64,000 nt of DNA. It comes from Salinimicrobium soli. Its GTDB lineage: Bacteria; Bacteroidota; Bacteroidia; Flavobacteriales; Flavobacteriaceae. Shown here piece by piece: positions 25,819-33,909 of this stretch. Position numbers and translations under genes: made by a program. The notes beneath the pieces were generated by a model, which made no database searches, had not been told where the DNA came from, and saw only the letters and a list, made by a program, of their open reading frames with translations. The DNA lies in the NCBI RefSeq assembly GCF_048323655.1, contig NZ_JBLUWW010000001.1, forward strand, positions 868,001 through 932,000. Reading direction: 5' to 3'. How positions within the stretch are numbered: the stretch's first letter is position 1; each line of letters opens with the position of its first letter.

Positions 25819-25852
25819 AAAAAAAAAGCTGCCCGGAATGTTTCCGGACAGC
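25819..25852 (-). terminator. Terminator after norB
   Basis: Stem GCTGTCCGG (minus strand, 25844-25852) pairs with CCGGGCAGC (25828-25836), with one G-U pair and a 7-nt loop, followed by nine Ts (25819-25827). It is a strong intrinsic terminator 23 bp after the norB stop codon. Confidence 0.9.
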
Positions 25853-25875
25853 CTTCAGAACTCAATTTAAAACAA

Positions 25876-28161
25876 TTAATAAACTTCTTCGGGGATCTGC
25901 TCCTCTTCGGTAACACGTTCTTCAACAGCTTTTTTTCTTTTGCTGTCAAGGCTAAATACGAACCACACAAAGGCGACCAGTCCCACGGCAAATACTGTAT
26001 CTCCAATTACTCGGAGCCACCTAAGGGTGTCCATCCCCGGTTGCTGCATGAATTCCGCAGAACGTGCATACCACATTCCTTCGTTCACGCTGGCTACCGT
26101 TTGTAACAGTCCTATTGGAAGTACGCTCAATAAAACCATTAGCAGCAATCCAATATTGATCGACCAGAAGGAGAACCTCAGTAGTTTTTCGTTCCATACC
26201 TGTACTCGGTACATGCTACGTAACACGAACATCATAAGGCCGATTCCAAGCATTCCGTAAACGCCGAACAGCGCGGTGTGAGCATGTACAGCTGTGGTGT
26301 TCAGCCCCTGCATGTAGTAAAGTGCAATTGGTGGATTGATCACAAATCCGAAGATCCCGGCACCCAGGAAGTTCCAGAAAGCCACTGCCACGAGGCAGTA
26401 AATAGGCCATTTATAATCGGCTATCCATTTAGTCGCTTTGCTCAGGCGGTAATTTTCATAAGCTTCAAAACCTATCAATACCAGCGGTACTACTTCCAGT
26501 GCACTAAAAGTAGCTCCAAGGGCCATTACAGCCGTAGGTGTTCCTGTAAAATACAGGTGGTGGAAAGTTCCTAAAATACCTCCTGATAAGAAGATCACAG
26601 TTGCTAAAAGCACGCCTAATGTAGCCGTTTTTGTTCTTAAGAGTCCCAGCCTTACGAAAAGGAAAGCACCTACTACAGTAGCAAAAACCTCGAAGAAGCC
26701 TTCTACCCAAAGGTGCACTACCCACCAGCGCCAATATTCAGCAATGGCAAGATTTGTTTGTCTTCCCCACATTAGCCCGGCGGCATAGAATAAGGCAATG
26801 GCGGCTGAGGAAACAAGGAACATCAATAAGAGATTCCTTTCGGAAGTTTTCTTTTTAAGAACCGGTATAAGTGGACGGGTCATTAGAGCCAGCCAAAGGA
26901 ACAGTCCAACGAGCAGGAATATTTGCCAGAACCTTCCCAGGTCTACATACTCATATCCCTGGTGTCCAAACCAAAAGTTCTCAGTAAGCCCCAGTTTCTG
27001 CATCACACCCATCCATTGTCCTGCCATAGATCCGGCCACAATTATAAGGAGACAGATAAAGAGAAAATTCACTCCGAGCTTTTGAAATTTTGGGTCCCTT
27101 CCTGAAACGGCCGGTGCAATATATAGTCCTGTGGCGAGCCAGGCTGTGGCTATCCATAGTATCCCCAGTTGCACGTGCCAGGTTCGGGAGATGGAATAAG
27201 GTAGAACTTTAGCGAGATCCAGTCCGTAGAAAGCGTCTCCTTCCACTCCGTAGTGTGCGGTGATCACCCCAAAGGTCATCTGTACCAGGATGAGCAAACT
27301 TACCACCCAAAGGTACTTTTTGACAGCTCGCATGGATGGAGTTATTGTCTGCCGCATAAGTGGATCTTCTACAGGCATATCCAGCTCCTCATTATTTTTC
27401 ATTTTTACGTGGTAGAAGACCATAACTCCTATTCCAAAGAGTAGCAAGATGATACTAAAACCTGTCCAGATAAGTAGGTCTCCGGTAGGTTTATTTCCAA
27501 CCAGATCCTCTGGTGGCCAGTTATGGGTATAGCTTACTTTGCTTCCGGGCCTTTCGGTCACGGTAGCCCAGGTTGCCCAGAAGAAGAAGCTGCTCATTTG
27601 CCGCATGCGGGCTTCATCTTTAATTGCGTTCTTCGGAATGGCATAACTTGCCCTAAGCTCATTCAGCTCAGGGTTTTCCATGAAAAGGCCTTTGTAATAT
27701 TCATGCAAATTTTTTACTGCCCTTGCTCTTAAAGGTGAGACAGTGATAGTATTGCTGGCTTCGTCATAAGTGTTCTTACGAAGTTCCAGTTGCAGACGTC
27801 TCTCTAAAGCCGCCTTTTGCTCACTGTTGAGTTCATCGTAAGTTGAACCATAGTCCTTATTAGCCCAATAATTAAGCATGTACAGGGACTCCCTGTGCAG
27901 CCAGTCTGCGGTCCAGTCTGGTGCGGTATAAGCTCCGTGGCCCCAAATGGAACCTACTTCCTGTCCACCCATACTTTGCCACACATTCTGACCGTCGAGG
28001 ATATCCTGCCCGTCAAAAAGCAGTTGGCCGTCGGTGGTTACCACTTTTGCAGGGCGTGGAGGTGCTTTTTGATAGATCTCAAAACCGTAATAACCAAGTA
28101 CGGCAAAGGAGACAGAGACCACCAGGAGAAAAGCGATCCAGAGTTTTCTTTCTTTTGTCAT
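25876..28161 (-). CDS. norB: Quinol-dependent nitric oxide reductase (qNOR)
   Basis: The 761-residue enzyme reduces two NO to N2O using quinol. The N-terminal part (residues 1-220) is the NorC-like extension of the qNOR type: one helix followed by a periplasmic domain without a CXXCH heme site, as expected for qNOR. The catalytic part has FeB ligands in WWVVHLWVEGFFEVFATV and FHHLYFTGTP, and heme ligands in TTAVHAHTALFGVYG. Length is normal for qNOR (also called NorZ). It lies 86 bp after ric, with an inverted repeat between, and together with nirK makes a nitrite-to-N2O path. No nosZ is in this window. Confidence 0.96.
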   Translation of the reverse strand: MTKERKLWIAFLLVVSVSFAVLGYYGFEIYQKAPPRPAKVVTTDGQLLFDGQDILDGQNVWQSMGGQEVGSIWGHGAYTAPDWTADWLHRESLYMLNYWANKDYGSTYDELNSEQKAALERRLQLELRKNTYDEASNTITVSPLRARAVKNLHEYYKGLFMENPELNELRASYAIPKNAIKDEARMRQMSSFFFWATWATVTERPGSKVSYTHNWPPEDLVGNKPTGDLLIWTGFSIILLLFGIGVMVFYHVKMKNNEELDMPVEDPLMRQTITPSMRAVKKYLWVVSLLILVQMTFGVITAHYGVEGDAFYGLDLAKVLPYSISRTWHVQLGILWIATAWLATGLYIAPAVSGRDPKFQKLGVNFLFICLLIIVAGSMAGQWMGVMQKLGLTENFWFGHQGYEYVDLGRFWQIFLLVGLFLWLALMTRPLIPVLKKKTSERNLLLMFLVSSAAIALFYAAGLMWGRQTNLAIAEYWRWWVVHLWVEGFFEVFATVVGAFLFVRLGLLRTKTATLGVLLATVIFLSGGILGTFHHLYFTGTPTAVMALGATFSALEVVPLVLIGFEAYENYRLSKATKWIADYKWPIYCLVAVAFWNFLGAGIFGFVINPPIALYYMQGLNTTAVHAHTALFGVYGMLGIGLMMFVLRSMYRVQVWNEKLLRFSFWSINIGLLLMVLLSVLPIGLLQTVASVNEGMWYARSAEFMQQPGMDTLRWLRVIGDTVFAVGLVAFVWFVFSLDSKRKKAVEERVTEEEQIPEEVY

Positions 28162-28175
28162 TTTTGAAGATTTAG

Positions 28176-28221
28176 GAAACCGGCCCCAGAATAAATTAGC
28201 AAGAGTAGAGAGGCCGGTTTC
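28176..28221 (-). other. Perfect 10-bp inverted repeat between ric and norB
   Basis: GAAACCGGCC (28176-28185) and GGCCGGTTTC (28212-28221) are perfect complements separated by 26 bp. There is no T-run after the stem on the minus strand. It could be an RNA processing or stabilising element setting the ratio of ric to norB, or a leaky terminator. Confidence 0.6.
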
Positions 28222-28247
28222 AGGTTAGATTAAAAAGAAGGTTTGTA

Positions 28248-28970
28248 TTATGAATTAAGTTCTTTTTCCAGTTGCAGGGCTTTCGGGAATAAAATGTTAT
28301 TCTCAAGGTGGACGTGTTGGTGCAGGTCTTGCTCGAACTCTTCCAGTTTGGAGTAGAAGGCCCGGTAGGTATTACAAGCTTCTTCGGGAGGGGTGTAATT
28401 ATTACTTAGAACTGATATCAGGCGCAGGATCTCCCCGGCACCTTCGTGCTCTTCTTCCATCATCTTAATAGGATTGTCAACAGTGCCAAACGGAGCCTGA
28501 GGAGCCTCTGAATTTTCCTTTTTTGCTTGTACTAATTTCTTGACGAAGGGGAACAGGATCAACTCTTCCTTCTTCATGTGCGCACTCAATTCTCCTGCAA
28601 CCTCTTTTACCAGGCTTTTTATCTCTAACAGCTCTTTATAATGATGTCCGTGCACATCTGCTACTCTTTCAGAATACTGCAGCAAGAGTGGGATGCTCTC
28701 TGCTACATAAGTATGGTGCACGTTCACAATATGGTCTATCAAAAAGTCCAGTTCCCAGCTGTTATAGTTGGTAGCGCGGGAATCACTTTTGTCTACCTGC
28801 AGCAGTTCCTGTACGAGAAGATCATAATCTACATTGGCTTTCTGGCAGGCTTTTTCAATGCTGATGCCACCACCACAGCAAAAATCTATTCCGTGTTTTT
28901 TGAAGATGTGGGCAGTCTTGATGTTCTCTGTCACCATGTCTGCAACTGTTTTGGACTCTAAAGCTTTCAT
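28248..28970 (-). CDS. ric: RIC (YtfE/ScdA) iron-sulfur cluster repair di-iron protein
   Basis: The 240-residue protein has the N-terminal ScdA domain with HGIDFCCGGG (C31, C32) and a C-terminal hemerythrin-like four-helix bundle with HTYVAESIPLLL, HGHHYKELLEI, HMKKEELILFPFV, EEHEGAGEILRL and HVHLENNILFPKA supplying the di-iron ligands. RIC proteins repair Fe-S centres damaged by NO or oxidants and act on nitrosyl iron. Placement directly before NO reductase fits. The promoter with a CRP-type box is at 29005-29049. Confidence 0.95.
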   Translation of the reverse strand: MKALESKTVADMVTENIKTAHIFKKHGIDFCCGGGISIEKACQKANVDYDLLVQELLQVDKSDSRATNYNSWELDFLIDHIVNVHHTYVAESIPLLLQYSERVADVHGHHYKELLEIKSLVKEVAGELSAHMKKEELILFPFVKKLVQAKKENSEAPQAPFGTVDNPIKMMEEEHEGAGEILRLISVLSNNYTPPEEACNTYRAFYSKLEEFEQDLHQHVHLENNILFPKALQLEKELNS

Positions 28971-29004
28971 ATATTTCGGTTTTGTTTGTTATTGGATTAT
29001 GGTA

Positions 29005-29049
29005 CAAAGATGAGCCTTAGGTAGTTGGTGGTTTATGAGTCTGGTCATA
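29005..29049 (-). promoter_or_regulatory. CRP-type box and -7 element of ric-norB
   Basis: The best box in the window: TTTATGA-N6-TCATAAA, a perfect 7-bp inverted repeat (29032-29051, core 29034-29049). After 21 bp comes CATCTTTG (29005-29012), one mismatch from TAnnTTTG, followed by GTACC. The transcription start should be near 28999, with the box centred close to -41. Confidence 0.8.
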
Positions 29050-29087
29050 AAGCAGACAAAATTGTCCTAAAATGTTCTAAAAAGGGC

Positions 29088-29122
29088 AAAAAAAAGAGGG
29101 CGTTCCGGTTAGGAACGCCCTC
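29088..29122 (-). terminator. Intrinsic terminator between the stress protein and ric genes
   Basis: GAGGGCGTTCC (29096-29106) and GGAACGCCCTC (29112-29122) form a perfect 11-bp stem with a 5-nt loop. On the minus strand it is followed by eight Ts (29088-29095). It ends the stress-protein transcript before the ric promoter. Confidence 0.92.
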
Positions 29123-29165
29123 TTCAGGTTACAAACTAATATATACAAATTTAAAAAACGCCTAT

Positions 29166-29975
29166 TTATCCATGTAAAACCAGCAATGGCAATTGGTTGA
29201 TAAATGGAATATCATTCTGGTCATTGTGCAGGAACTTCTGGCAAAGGTTGAGGTTCTTGGCTGCCAGTACTATCATGTCAACGTTGCGGTTCGCCACAAA
29301 GATCTTCACCGGACTTTGCTCCTTGGAAGTGTAATAGGTCTGTAAGACCGGGATACGTGGGGAAAATGAATCCTGAAGGAATTCCCGGTTCTCTACCTGT
29401 TCTTTTGAAGGCTCTCTTTCGGTGTTGAAGATCTCCAGGATCTTCACATTGGCATTTGAAAGGGAGGTAAGATTAAGGAGGGTCCGTAGCATTTTGCTTC
29501 CGTAGTGGATCTTGTAATCTGTTGGGAAGAGGATCTCTTTGTGCTCCTTAAACGATGCATTTTCAGAAATTGCCAGGACAGGACAGCGCACCTTCATCAT
29601 GACGTCTGAAGTGTTTTTGCCAATCACCACTCCCTGTTTATTGCTTTTTCCTTTTGTGCCCATCAAGATAAGGTCGATCTTTTTCTCCTGTACTTTCTCT
29701 CTTACGGCATCTATCAAATAATCGGCTTTAAAACAGGTGTGGAACTTATGTTCCGGATTTCTCTTAATGCTGTTGAGCCAATCCAAAAGCTCTTCAAACT
29801 TATCTTTGACAGCGGGTGACATGCTCATATAACCAGTAACCAGCTTATCTGCAGGGACAGTGATCACGTGCAAAAAATAAAAATTGCACGGAGTGTCCTT
29901 AAAGAACTCGATCGCGTACTTCGCCGCATTCCTCGAATTCGCAGAAAAATCAGTGGGCAAAAGGATATTCATCAT
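29166..29975 (-). CDS. Tandem universal stress protein (UspA family)
   Basis: The 269-residue cytoplasmic protein contains two UspA domains. The first (residues 1 to about 143) starts NILLPTDFSANSRNAAKYAIEF and has the ATP-binding motif GTKGKSNKQGVVIGKNTSDVM. The second (about 148-269) starts EILFPTDYKIHYGSKMLRTLL and has lost the glycine motif, so it is probably structural. The promoter has a weaker CRP-type box at the standard distance, and the gene directly follows the receiver-CRP gene, so it is a likely member of the low-oxygen regulon. USPs with such neighbours are common in oxygen-responsive regulons. Confidence 0.9.
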   Translation of the reverse strand: MMNILLPTDFSANSRNAAKYAIEFFKDTPCNFYFLHVITVPADKLVTGYMSMSPAVKDKFEELLDWLNSIKRNPEHKFHTCFKADYLIDAVREKVQEKKIDLILMGTKGKSNKQGVVIGKNTSDVMMKVRCPVLAISENASFKEHKEILFPTDYKIHYGSKMLRTLLNLTSLSNANVKILEIFNTEREPSKEQVENREFLQDSFSPRIPVLQTYYTSKEQSPVKIFVANRNVDMIVLAAKNLNLCQKFLHNDQNDIPFINQLPLLVLHG

Positions 29976-29997
29976 CAGTCACATCTATTTTACCTTG

Positions 29998-30042
29998 CAA
30001 AAATAGACTGCAGGCTGAGTGAAAAAAATGATGAAAGTCAGT
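29998..30042 (-). promoter_or_regulatory. Weaker CRP-type box and -7 element of the stress protein gene
   Basis: On the coding strand ACTGA-CTTTCA-TCATT (30027-30042), then exactly 21 bp, then TATTTTTG (29998-30005), a perfect TAnnTTTG. Only the TGA and TCAT cores are kept, so the box alone would not convince. The identical spacing makes it credible. Confidence 0.6.
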
Positions 30043-30073
30043 TATTGATTTATTAGAAGGAATTGCCTGTTCT

Positions 30074-31126
30074 TTAGCTGATTCGCTTAAGAGCTTCTAC
30101 ATTGAGAAGTTTGATGTTTCGGCCTTCAATTTCCAACAAACCTTCCTTTTTAAAATCTGAAAGGGTACGTATAAGGGTTTCTGAAGCCATACCTGCCACA
30201 CTGGCGAGATCACTTCTTGAGATCCTGATACTTTGGGTTGGATGCCGGCGAATTTTTTGAGAAAATAAAAGTATCGTACGGGCCGCTTTTTTGCGAACCG
30301 ACCCATAGGCCATTTCGAGAAGCTGCTCCTTTATACCGGCGATATTATCACCCATTACATCAATAAGTTCGAGTGTGATGTTGCTGTTGGTGACAAGGAT
30401 CTCTTTTAGGTCCTCTTTGGAAATGGCATAAATGCGCGTGTCTTCCATAGCAGTGGCATATTCTTCATGTGCCATGTGCTTTTTAAATGAAGTATTTCCG
30501 AAGAAGTCTCCTTCCTTATAGATAGAGGTAATAAGTTCTTTTCCGTATTCATCCATACGGTGGCTCTTTACTACACCCTTGTCTATATAAAAGAACTGAT
30601 TGCTCTGTTTCCCTTCTTCGTAGATGGTCTCTCCTCCTTTATAGTTCTGCTCCTCGTATTCCTTCATCATTTCCCTAAGGTCATTAAGGGAAGTAATGCG
30701 ATTTTCAAACTCTGCAGGTTGTGAGGTTTTATTCTTTTCCTGAATTTTATTCAGAATGGCCACTTTAGCAAGCCGGCTTTCTATAGCACTCATCAACTCC
30801 TCTTCCTCGAAGGGTTTGGTGAGGTAATCATCTGCCCCAAGGTCCATACCTTTGCGAATGTCTTTATGTTCGGTCTTTGCCGAAAGAAAGATAAAAGGAA
30901 TGTGCTGTGTAGCAGGATCGTTTGCCAGCGACTGAAGTACTCCGTAACCATCCATTTCGGGCATCATAATGTCACACACCACAATATCGGGAATCTCTTT
31001 TTTGGCTAGAGCAACTCCAGATTTACCATTGGCAGCGGTGATCACATTATATTCTGCCAGTTCAAGGAGTTCTGCAGTATTTTCACGTACCACAGTATCA
31101 TCTTCTATAAATAAAACTTTCTTCAT
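30074..31126 (-). CDS. Receiver-CRP/FNR fusion regulator
   Basis: The 350-residue protein has an N-terminal response-regulator receiver (residues 1-125) with acidic pocket E8/D9, phosphoacceptor D52 in VVCDIMMPEMDG, S82 and K104. A helical linker leads to a CRP-type effector domain (about 150-265, YKGGETIYEEGKQSNQFFYIDKG) and a CRP HTH (about 275-345). There is no cysteine cluster, so it is not an FNR oxygen sensor itself. In the recognition helix S315-E316-T317-L318-I319-R320, the Glu and Arg that read the GA/TC core in CRP and FNR are kept, while CRP's first Arg is Ser. This fits the TATGA-N6-TCATA boxes, where the G of TGTGA is replaced. The start overlaps the kinase stop by 4 bp. Confidence 0.9.
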   Translation of the reverse strand: MKKVLFIEDDTVVRENTAELLELAEYNVITAANGKSGVALAKKEIPDIVVCDIMMPEMDGYGVLQSLANDPATQHIPFIFLSAKTEHKDIRKGMDLGADDYLTKPFEEEELMSAIESRLAKVAILNKIQEKNKTSQPAEFENRITSLNDLREMMKEYEEQNYKGGETIYEEGKQSNQFFYIDKGVVKSHRMDEYGKELITSIYKEGDFFGNTSFKKHMAHEEYATAMEDTRIYAISKEDLKEILVTNSNITLELIDVMGDNIAGIKEQLLEMAYGSVRKKAARTILLFSQKIRRHPTQSIRISRSDLASVAGMASETLIRTLSDFKKEGLLEIEGRNIKLLNVEALKRIS

Positions 31127-32382
31127 TCTTTAATAATAGGTAATTCTACAATAAATTCAGTTCCCTTGTTTTCTTCACTGGTAAAGTGAATGGTTCCTCC
31201 AAGGTTTTCAAGATGAACCTTAGCAATATTAAGGCCAATTCCTGTTCCCTGGTTTAGAAGTGCATTCTCTGCCCTAAAATATCTTTCAAAAATATGTTTC
31301 TGGTCCTTTTTTGGAATTCCCATACCTTCATCTGTGACCTTAAAGGCAATGCGGTCACCTTTGATCTCTATGTCAAAATATATAAGTGTATTCTCAGGAG
31401 AGTATTTGATGGCGTTGCTCAAAAGATTTGAAAGCACCAGTTCGAGGATCTTTTCGTCCTGCTGTAGTGTGATGTTCTCGATATTGCGTGGGTACTGTAT
31501 CTCCTGTCCACTCTTTAGAGTAACGTTAGCGTTGTAGACCACTTCATTAATAAGCTTGCTTAAGCTGAAGGTGGAGAATTTATAACTCACTTTTCCACTT
31601 TCCAGTCTTTCTATAGATAGGAAATCATTCAGAATATTGTCGAGGTAATGCACCTTACTCTTTATGGTGTTGAGGTGTTTTTCTCTTTTGTCCTGTTGTT
31701 CCTCCAGTTTGTATTTACCGGCAAGTACTACCGAGGTAAGGATACCGCTCAGCGGAGTCTTGAATTCGTGAGAGACCAGAGAAAGAAACTTGGTCTTGAG
31801 CTCGTTTAATTCTTTTTCTTTCTGAAGGGCGTTCTTGATACGGTTTTCAGCTTCTTTACGTCTTTTTACCTCCTGCTCAAGATTCCTGTTGGTGCTCCTT
31901 AATTTCTGAATGCTCTCTTCCAGCTCCTTTGTGCGGATCTTTATCTTGCTTTCCAACTGCATGTTGAGTTCCTTGATCTGGCGCTGTGCTTCCTTTCGCA
32001 CAGAAATATCAATGATCAGGGACATCACATAGGTCTCTTCGCCCATCTTGAAAGGGTTAAGACCGGCTTCTACAGGGAATTCCTCACCGTTTTTCTTTAC
32101 ACCATAAAGATCACGGCCATGGCCCATTTGCCTTTTTTGGCTATCGTCCAGAAAACCTTTGAAATGTTGGGGATGGGCTGCTTTATACTTGCTTGGAATT
32201 AGTACATTGAGAGGCTTTCCTTTCAATTCCCCTTTTTCATAACCAAACATAGTGTCAGCAGCTACGTTGCTGCTTACAATTGTTTGAGATGCGTCGACAA
32301 CAATAATACCTTCTGAAGCTGCTTCAAAAAGCACATTGAACACATTCTCATCCTTTTCAAACATAGATAATAATTCTCGCAT
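31123..32382 (-). CDS. FixL-like heme-PAS sensor histidine kinase
   Basis: The 419-residue soluble protein has a PAS domain (about 10-130), a coiled coil (about 131-195), a HisKA domain with H205 in SLVSHEFKTPLSG and an HATPase domain (about 300-418). The PAS domain follows FixL closely. H70 in KYKAAHPQHFKGF aligns with the proximal heme His (H200 of Bradyrhizobium FixL), and R90 in GHGRDLYG aligns with the distal Arg (R220). Both pairs are 20 residues apart. I infer a heme-based oxygen sensor. There are no membrane helices, as in some FixL proteins. The output should be phosphorylation of the receiver-CRP protein with which the gene overlaps. Confidence 0.88.
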   Translation of the reverse strand: MRELLSMFEKDENVFNVLFEAASEGIIVVDASQTIVSSNVAADTMFGYEKGELKGKPLNVLIPSKYKAAHPQHFKGFLDDSQKRQMGHGRDLYGVKKNGEEFPVEAGLNPFKMGEETYVMSLIIDISVRKEAQRQIKELNMQLESKIKIRTKELEESIQKLRSTNRNLEQEVKRRKEAENRIKNALQKEKELNELKTKFLSLVSHEFKTPLSGILTSVVLAGKYKLEEQQDKREKHLNTIKSKVHYLDNILNDFLSIERLESGKVSYKFSTFSLSKLINEVVYNANVTLKSGQEIQYPRNIENITLQQDEKILELVLSNLLSNAIKYSPENTLIYFDIEIKGDRIAFKVTDEGMGIPKKDQKHIFERYFRAENALLNQGTGIGLNIAKVHLENLGGTIHFTSEENKGTEFIVELPIIKE

Positions 32383-32422
32383 ATTCGGGGAAAGCAGATC
32401 TTTCCATCAATTACTCAAGGGC

Positions 32423-32430
32423 CAAATTTA
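32423..32430 (-). promoter_or_regulatory. -7 element of the kinase-regulator operon
   Basis: TAAATTTG on the minus strand matches TAnnTTTG perfectly, 40 bp before the start codon. No CRP-type box lies at the standard distance, so the sensor pair does not appear to be under its own control. Confidence 0.55.
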
Positions 32431-32499
32431 CATAATTTCGGCAAACTTGTCCTTAATTGTTGAAATAGCTGAAAAACCAGTAAGCCAGATGATTTTTAT

Positions 32500-32533
32500 A
32501 AAAAAAGATCCGGTGAAAAGTTTCACCGGATCT
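32500..32533 (-). terminator. Terminator with 13-bp perfect stem
   Basis: AGATCCGGTGAAA (32506-32518) and TTTCACCGGATCT (32521-32533) are perfect complements with a 2-nt centre. On the minus strand seven Ts follow (32500-32506). It ends the transcript of the small membrane protein gene. Confidence 0.9.
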
Positions 32534-32537
32534 TCCA

Positions 32538-32595
32538 TTGTAGTCTTACAAATTGTTCTCCTTCTAACATCTACTCTTGCGATGTAAGACTACAA
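32538..32595 (-). other. Second 13-bp perfect stem with a 32-nt loop
   Basis: TTGTAGTCTTACA (32538-32550) and TGTAAGACTACAA (32583-32595) are perfect complements around a 32-nt, pyrimidine-rich loop on the plus strand (purine-rich on the minus transcript). The stem starts directly after the stop codon of the 70-residue gene and is followed 4 bp later by the terminator. A stable 3'-end RNA is possible. Confidence 0.6.
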
Positions 32596-32808
32596 TTAGC
32601 CTTCTGCTTCATCTTCTGCTGAAACGTAATCTTTGTCTGCCGGGAGCACATTAGTAGCTAATTTGGTCACACCCATAGCTATAAGTATAGCGGTGATCAC
32701 AAATAATAAAAATTTTACTACCAGACTTTCTTCCAGAACACTGCTGTAAAAGGTCAAAATGATTTCAATTGCCACAAATGCTAATTGAAAGCTGATTTTC
32801 AACACCAT
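32596..32808 (-). CDS. Small membrane protein
   Basis: A 70-residue protein with two predicted helices (about residues 5-24 and 30-52) and an acidic tail ADKDYVSAEDEAEG. Not recognised. It lies between the sensor kinase and the second stress protein and is followed by two strong hairpins. Confidence 0.7.
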   Translation of the reverse strand: MVLKISFQLAFVAIEIILTFYSSVLEESLVVKFLLFVITAILIAMGVTKLATNVLPADKDYVSAEDEAEG

Positions 32809-32922
32809 ATAATTTTTAATTCCGAGCTAAATATACTGCGGTCGAATATTATTTAGAGGAAGAAAATTAAGGTTTGACTCAAATTTAACGAGTGCAGGTA
32901 GAAAGGTTAAAAAAATTTGCTT

Positions 32923-33783
32923 TTACGGAAATACCTTTTTGTTCTCAGGTTTTTGAAGTCTGAAGGTTATCACAGGAATTTTTGAATGGTTGACCAGGTC
33001 TTCACTAATGCTTCCGTTAAAGAAGTGGGAGAGACCTTTGCGACCGTGTGTGGCTATACCAATGAGGTCTGCATTCATTTTATTGGCGAAGTTCATAATT
33101 CCCTGCTCTACAGAATCGTCATTGTAGACATGGAATTCGTAATTGTCAAAATCACTTCCTTCCAGGAATTTCTCAAGGTATTCATCTGTTTCTTTTGAAG
33201 TAATGAATTCGTTCGCGGTATTAATATAGACCAGGTGCAGTTTTGCTTCCATAAGCTGGGCAAAGGCGATCACCTTTTTGAGTGTCTTTTTATTGTGGTT
33301 GTCCAGATTGGTGGCAAAAATGAAATTTTTGATCTTTAATTCTCCCGGATCTTTTTTGATGACCAGGACGGGAATGTCTGAGGTGCGTACCACCTTTTCT
33401 GTGTTAGATCCTATGAACATCTCCTTGAATCCGCTGGCGCCCTGGGAACCCATGACGATGAAATCACAACCGTGTTCACGGCTGGTCTCAATTATTCCCT
33501 CAAAGGCCTGGTGAAATTCCACGGTCTCATGCACCTTTAAACCCTTCAGGTAAGGCTGGGAAAGGATCTCTGTAAATCGCTTTTTTGCGAGCTTCATGAA
33601 AAAGAGAGCTTCAGGCAGGTCACTGCTGCGGTTACTTCCAACGGGATTGACCATTTGCAGTGGCAATTCCAGCATGTGCAACAGGTAAATTTCACCGTTG
33701 AATCTTCTGGCAAGATTGGCGGCTACTTTTAAGGCGTTCTCGGCCTGCTCTGAAAAGTCGGTTGGGACTAGGATCTTTTTCAT
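32923..33783 (-). CDS. Tandem universal stress protein
   Basis: The 286-residue cytoplasmic protein has two UspA domains: KKILVPTDFSEQAENALKVAANLARRFNGEIYLLHMLE with VMGSQGASGFKEMFIGSNTEKVVR in the first (1 to about 148), and a second (about 152-286) with GIATHGRKGLSHFFNGSISEDLVNH. Both glycine-rich nucleotide motifs are kept, unlike the USP at 29166-29975, so this protein probably binds ATP in both halves. No CRP-type box was found at the standard distance. It is divergent from the rimP operon. Confidence 0.9.
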   Translation of the reverse strand: MKKILVPTDFSEQAENALKVAANLARRFNGEIYLLHMLELPLQMVNPVGSNRSSDLPEALFFMKLAKKRFTEILSQPYLKGLKVHETVEFHQAFEGIIETSREHGCDFIVMGSQGASGFKEMFIGSNTEKVVRTSDIPVLVIKKDPGELKIKNFIFATNLDNHNKKTLKKVIAFAQLMEAKLHLVYINTANEFITSKETDEYLEKFLEGSDFDNYEFHVYNDDSVEQGIMNFANKMNADLIGIATHGRKGLSHFFNGSISEDLVNHSKIPVITFRLQKPENKKVFP

Positions 33784-33875
33784 AAAAGGTTGGTAATTAA
33801 GTAAGGTTGATATAGTTATAAAACTACAAATATTTTTTCATTCAAAATCTTGTTTTCGTTCTGTAAAAATATTAC

Positions 33876-33883
33876 TATATTTG
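33876..33883 (+). promoter_or_regulatory. -7 element of the rimP-nusA-infB operon
   Basis: TATATTTG matches TAnnTTTG. The predicted transcription start is near 33889, which puts the hairpin at 33910 about 20 nt into the leader. Confidence 0.65.
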
Positions 33884-33909
33884 CACCGTTGAAGCGAAAA
33901 ATGAACAAC

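Noticed and set aside
29055..29066. GACAAAATTGTC palindrome upstream of the ric box as an NO-regulator site
   Set aside because: It lies upstream of the CRP-type box, has no counterpart at the same position elsewhere and is short and AT-rich enough to occur by chance.
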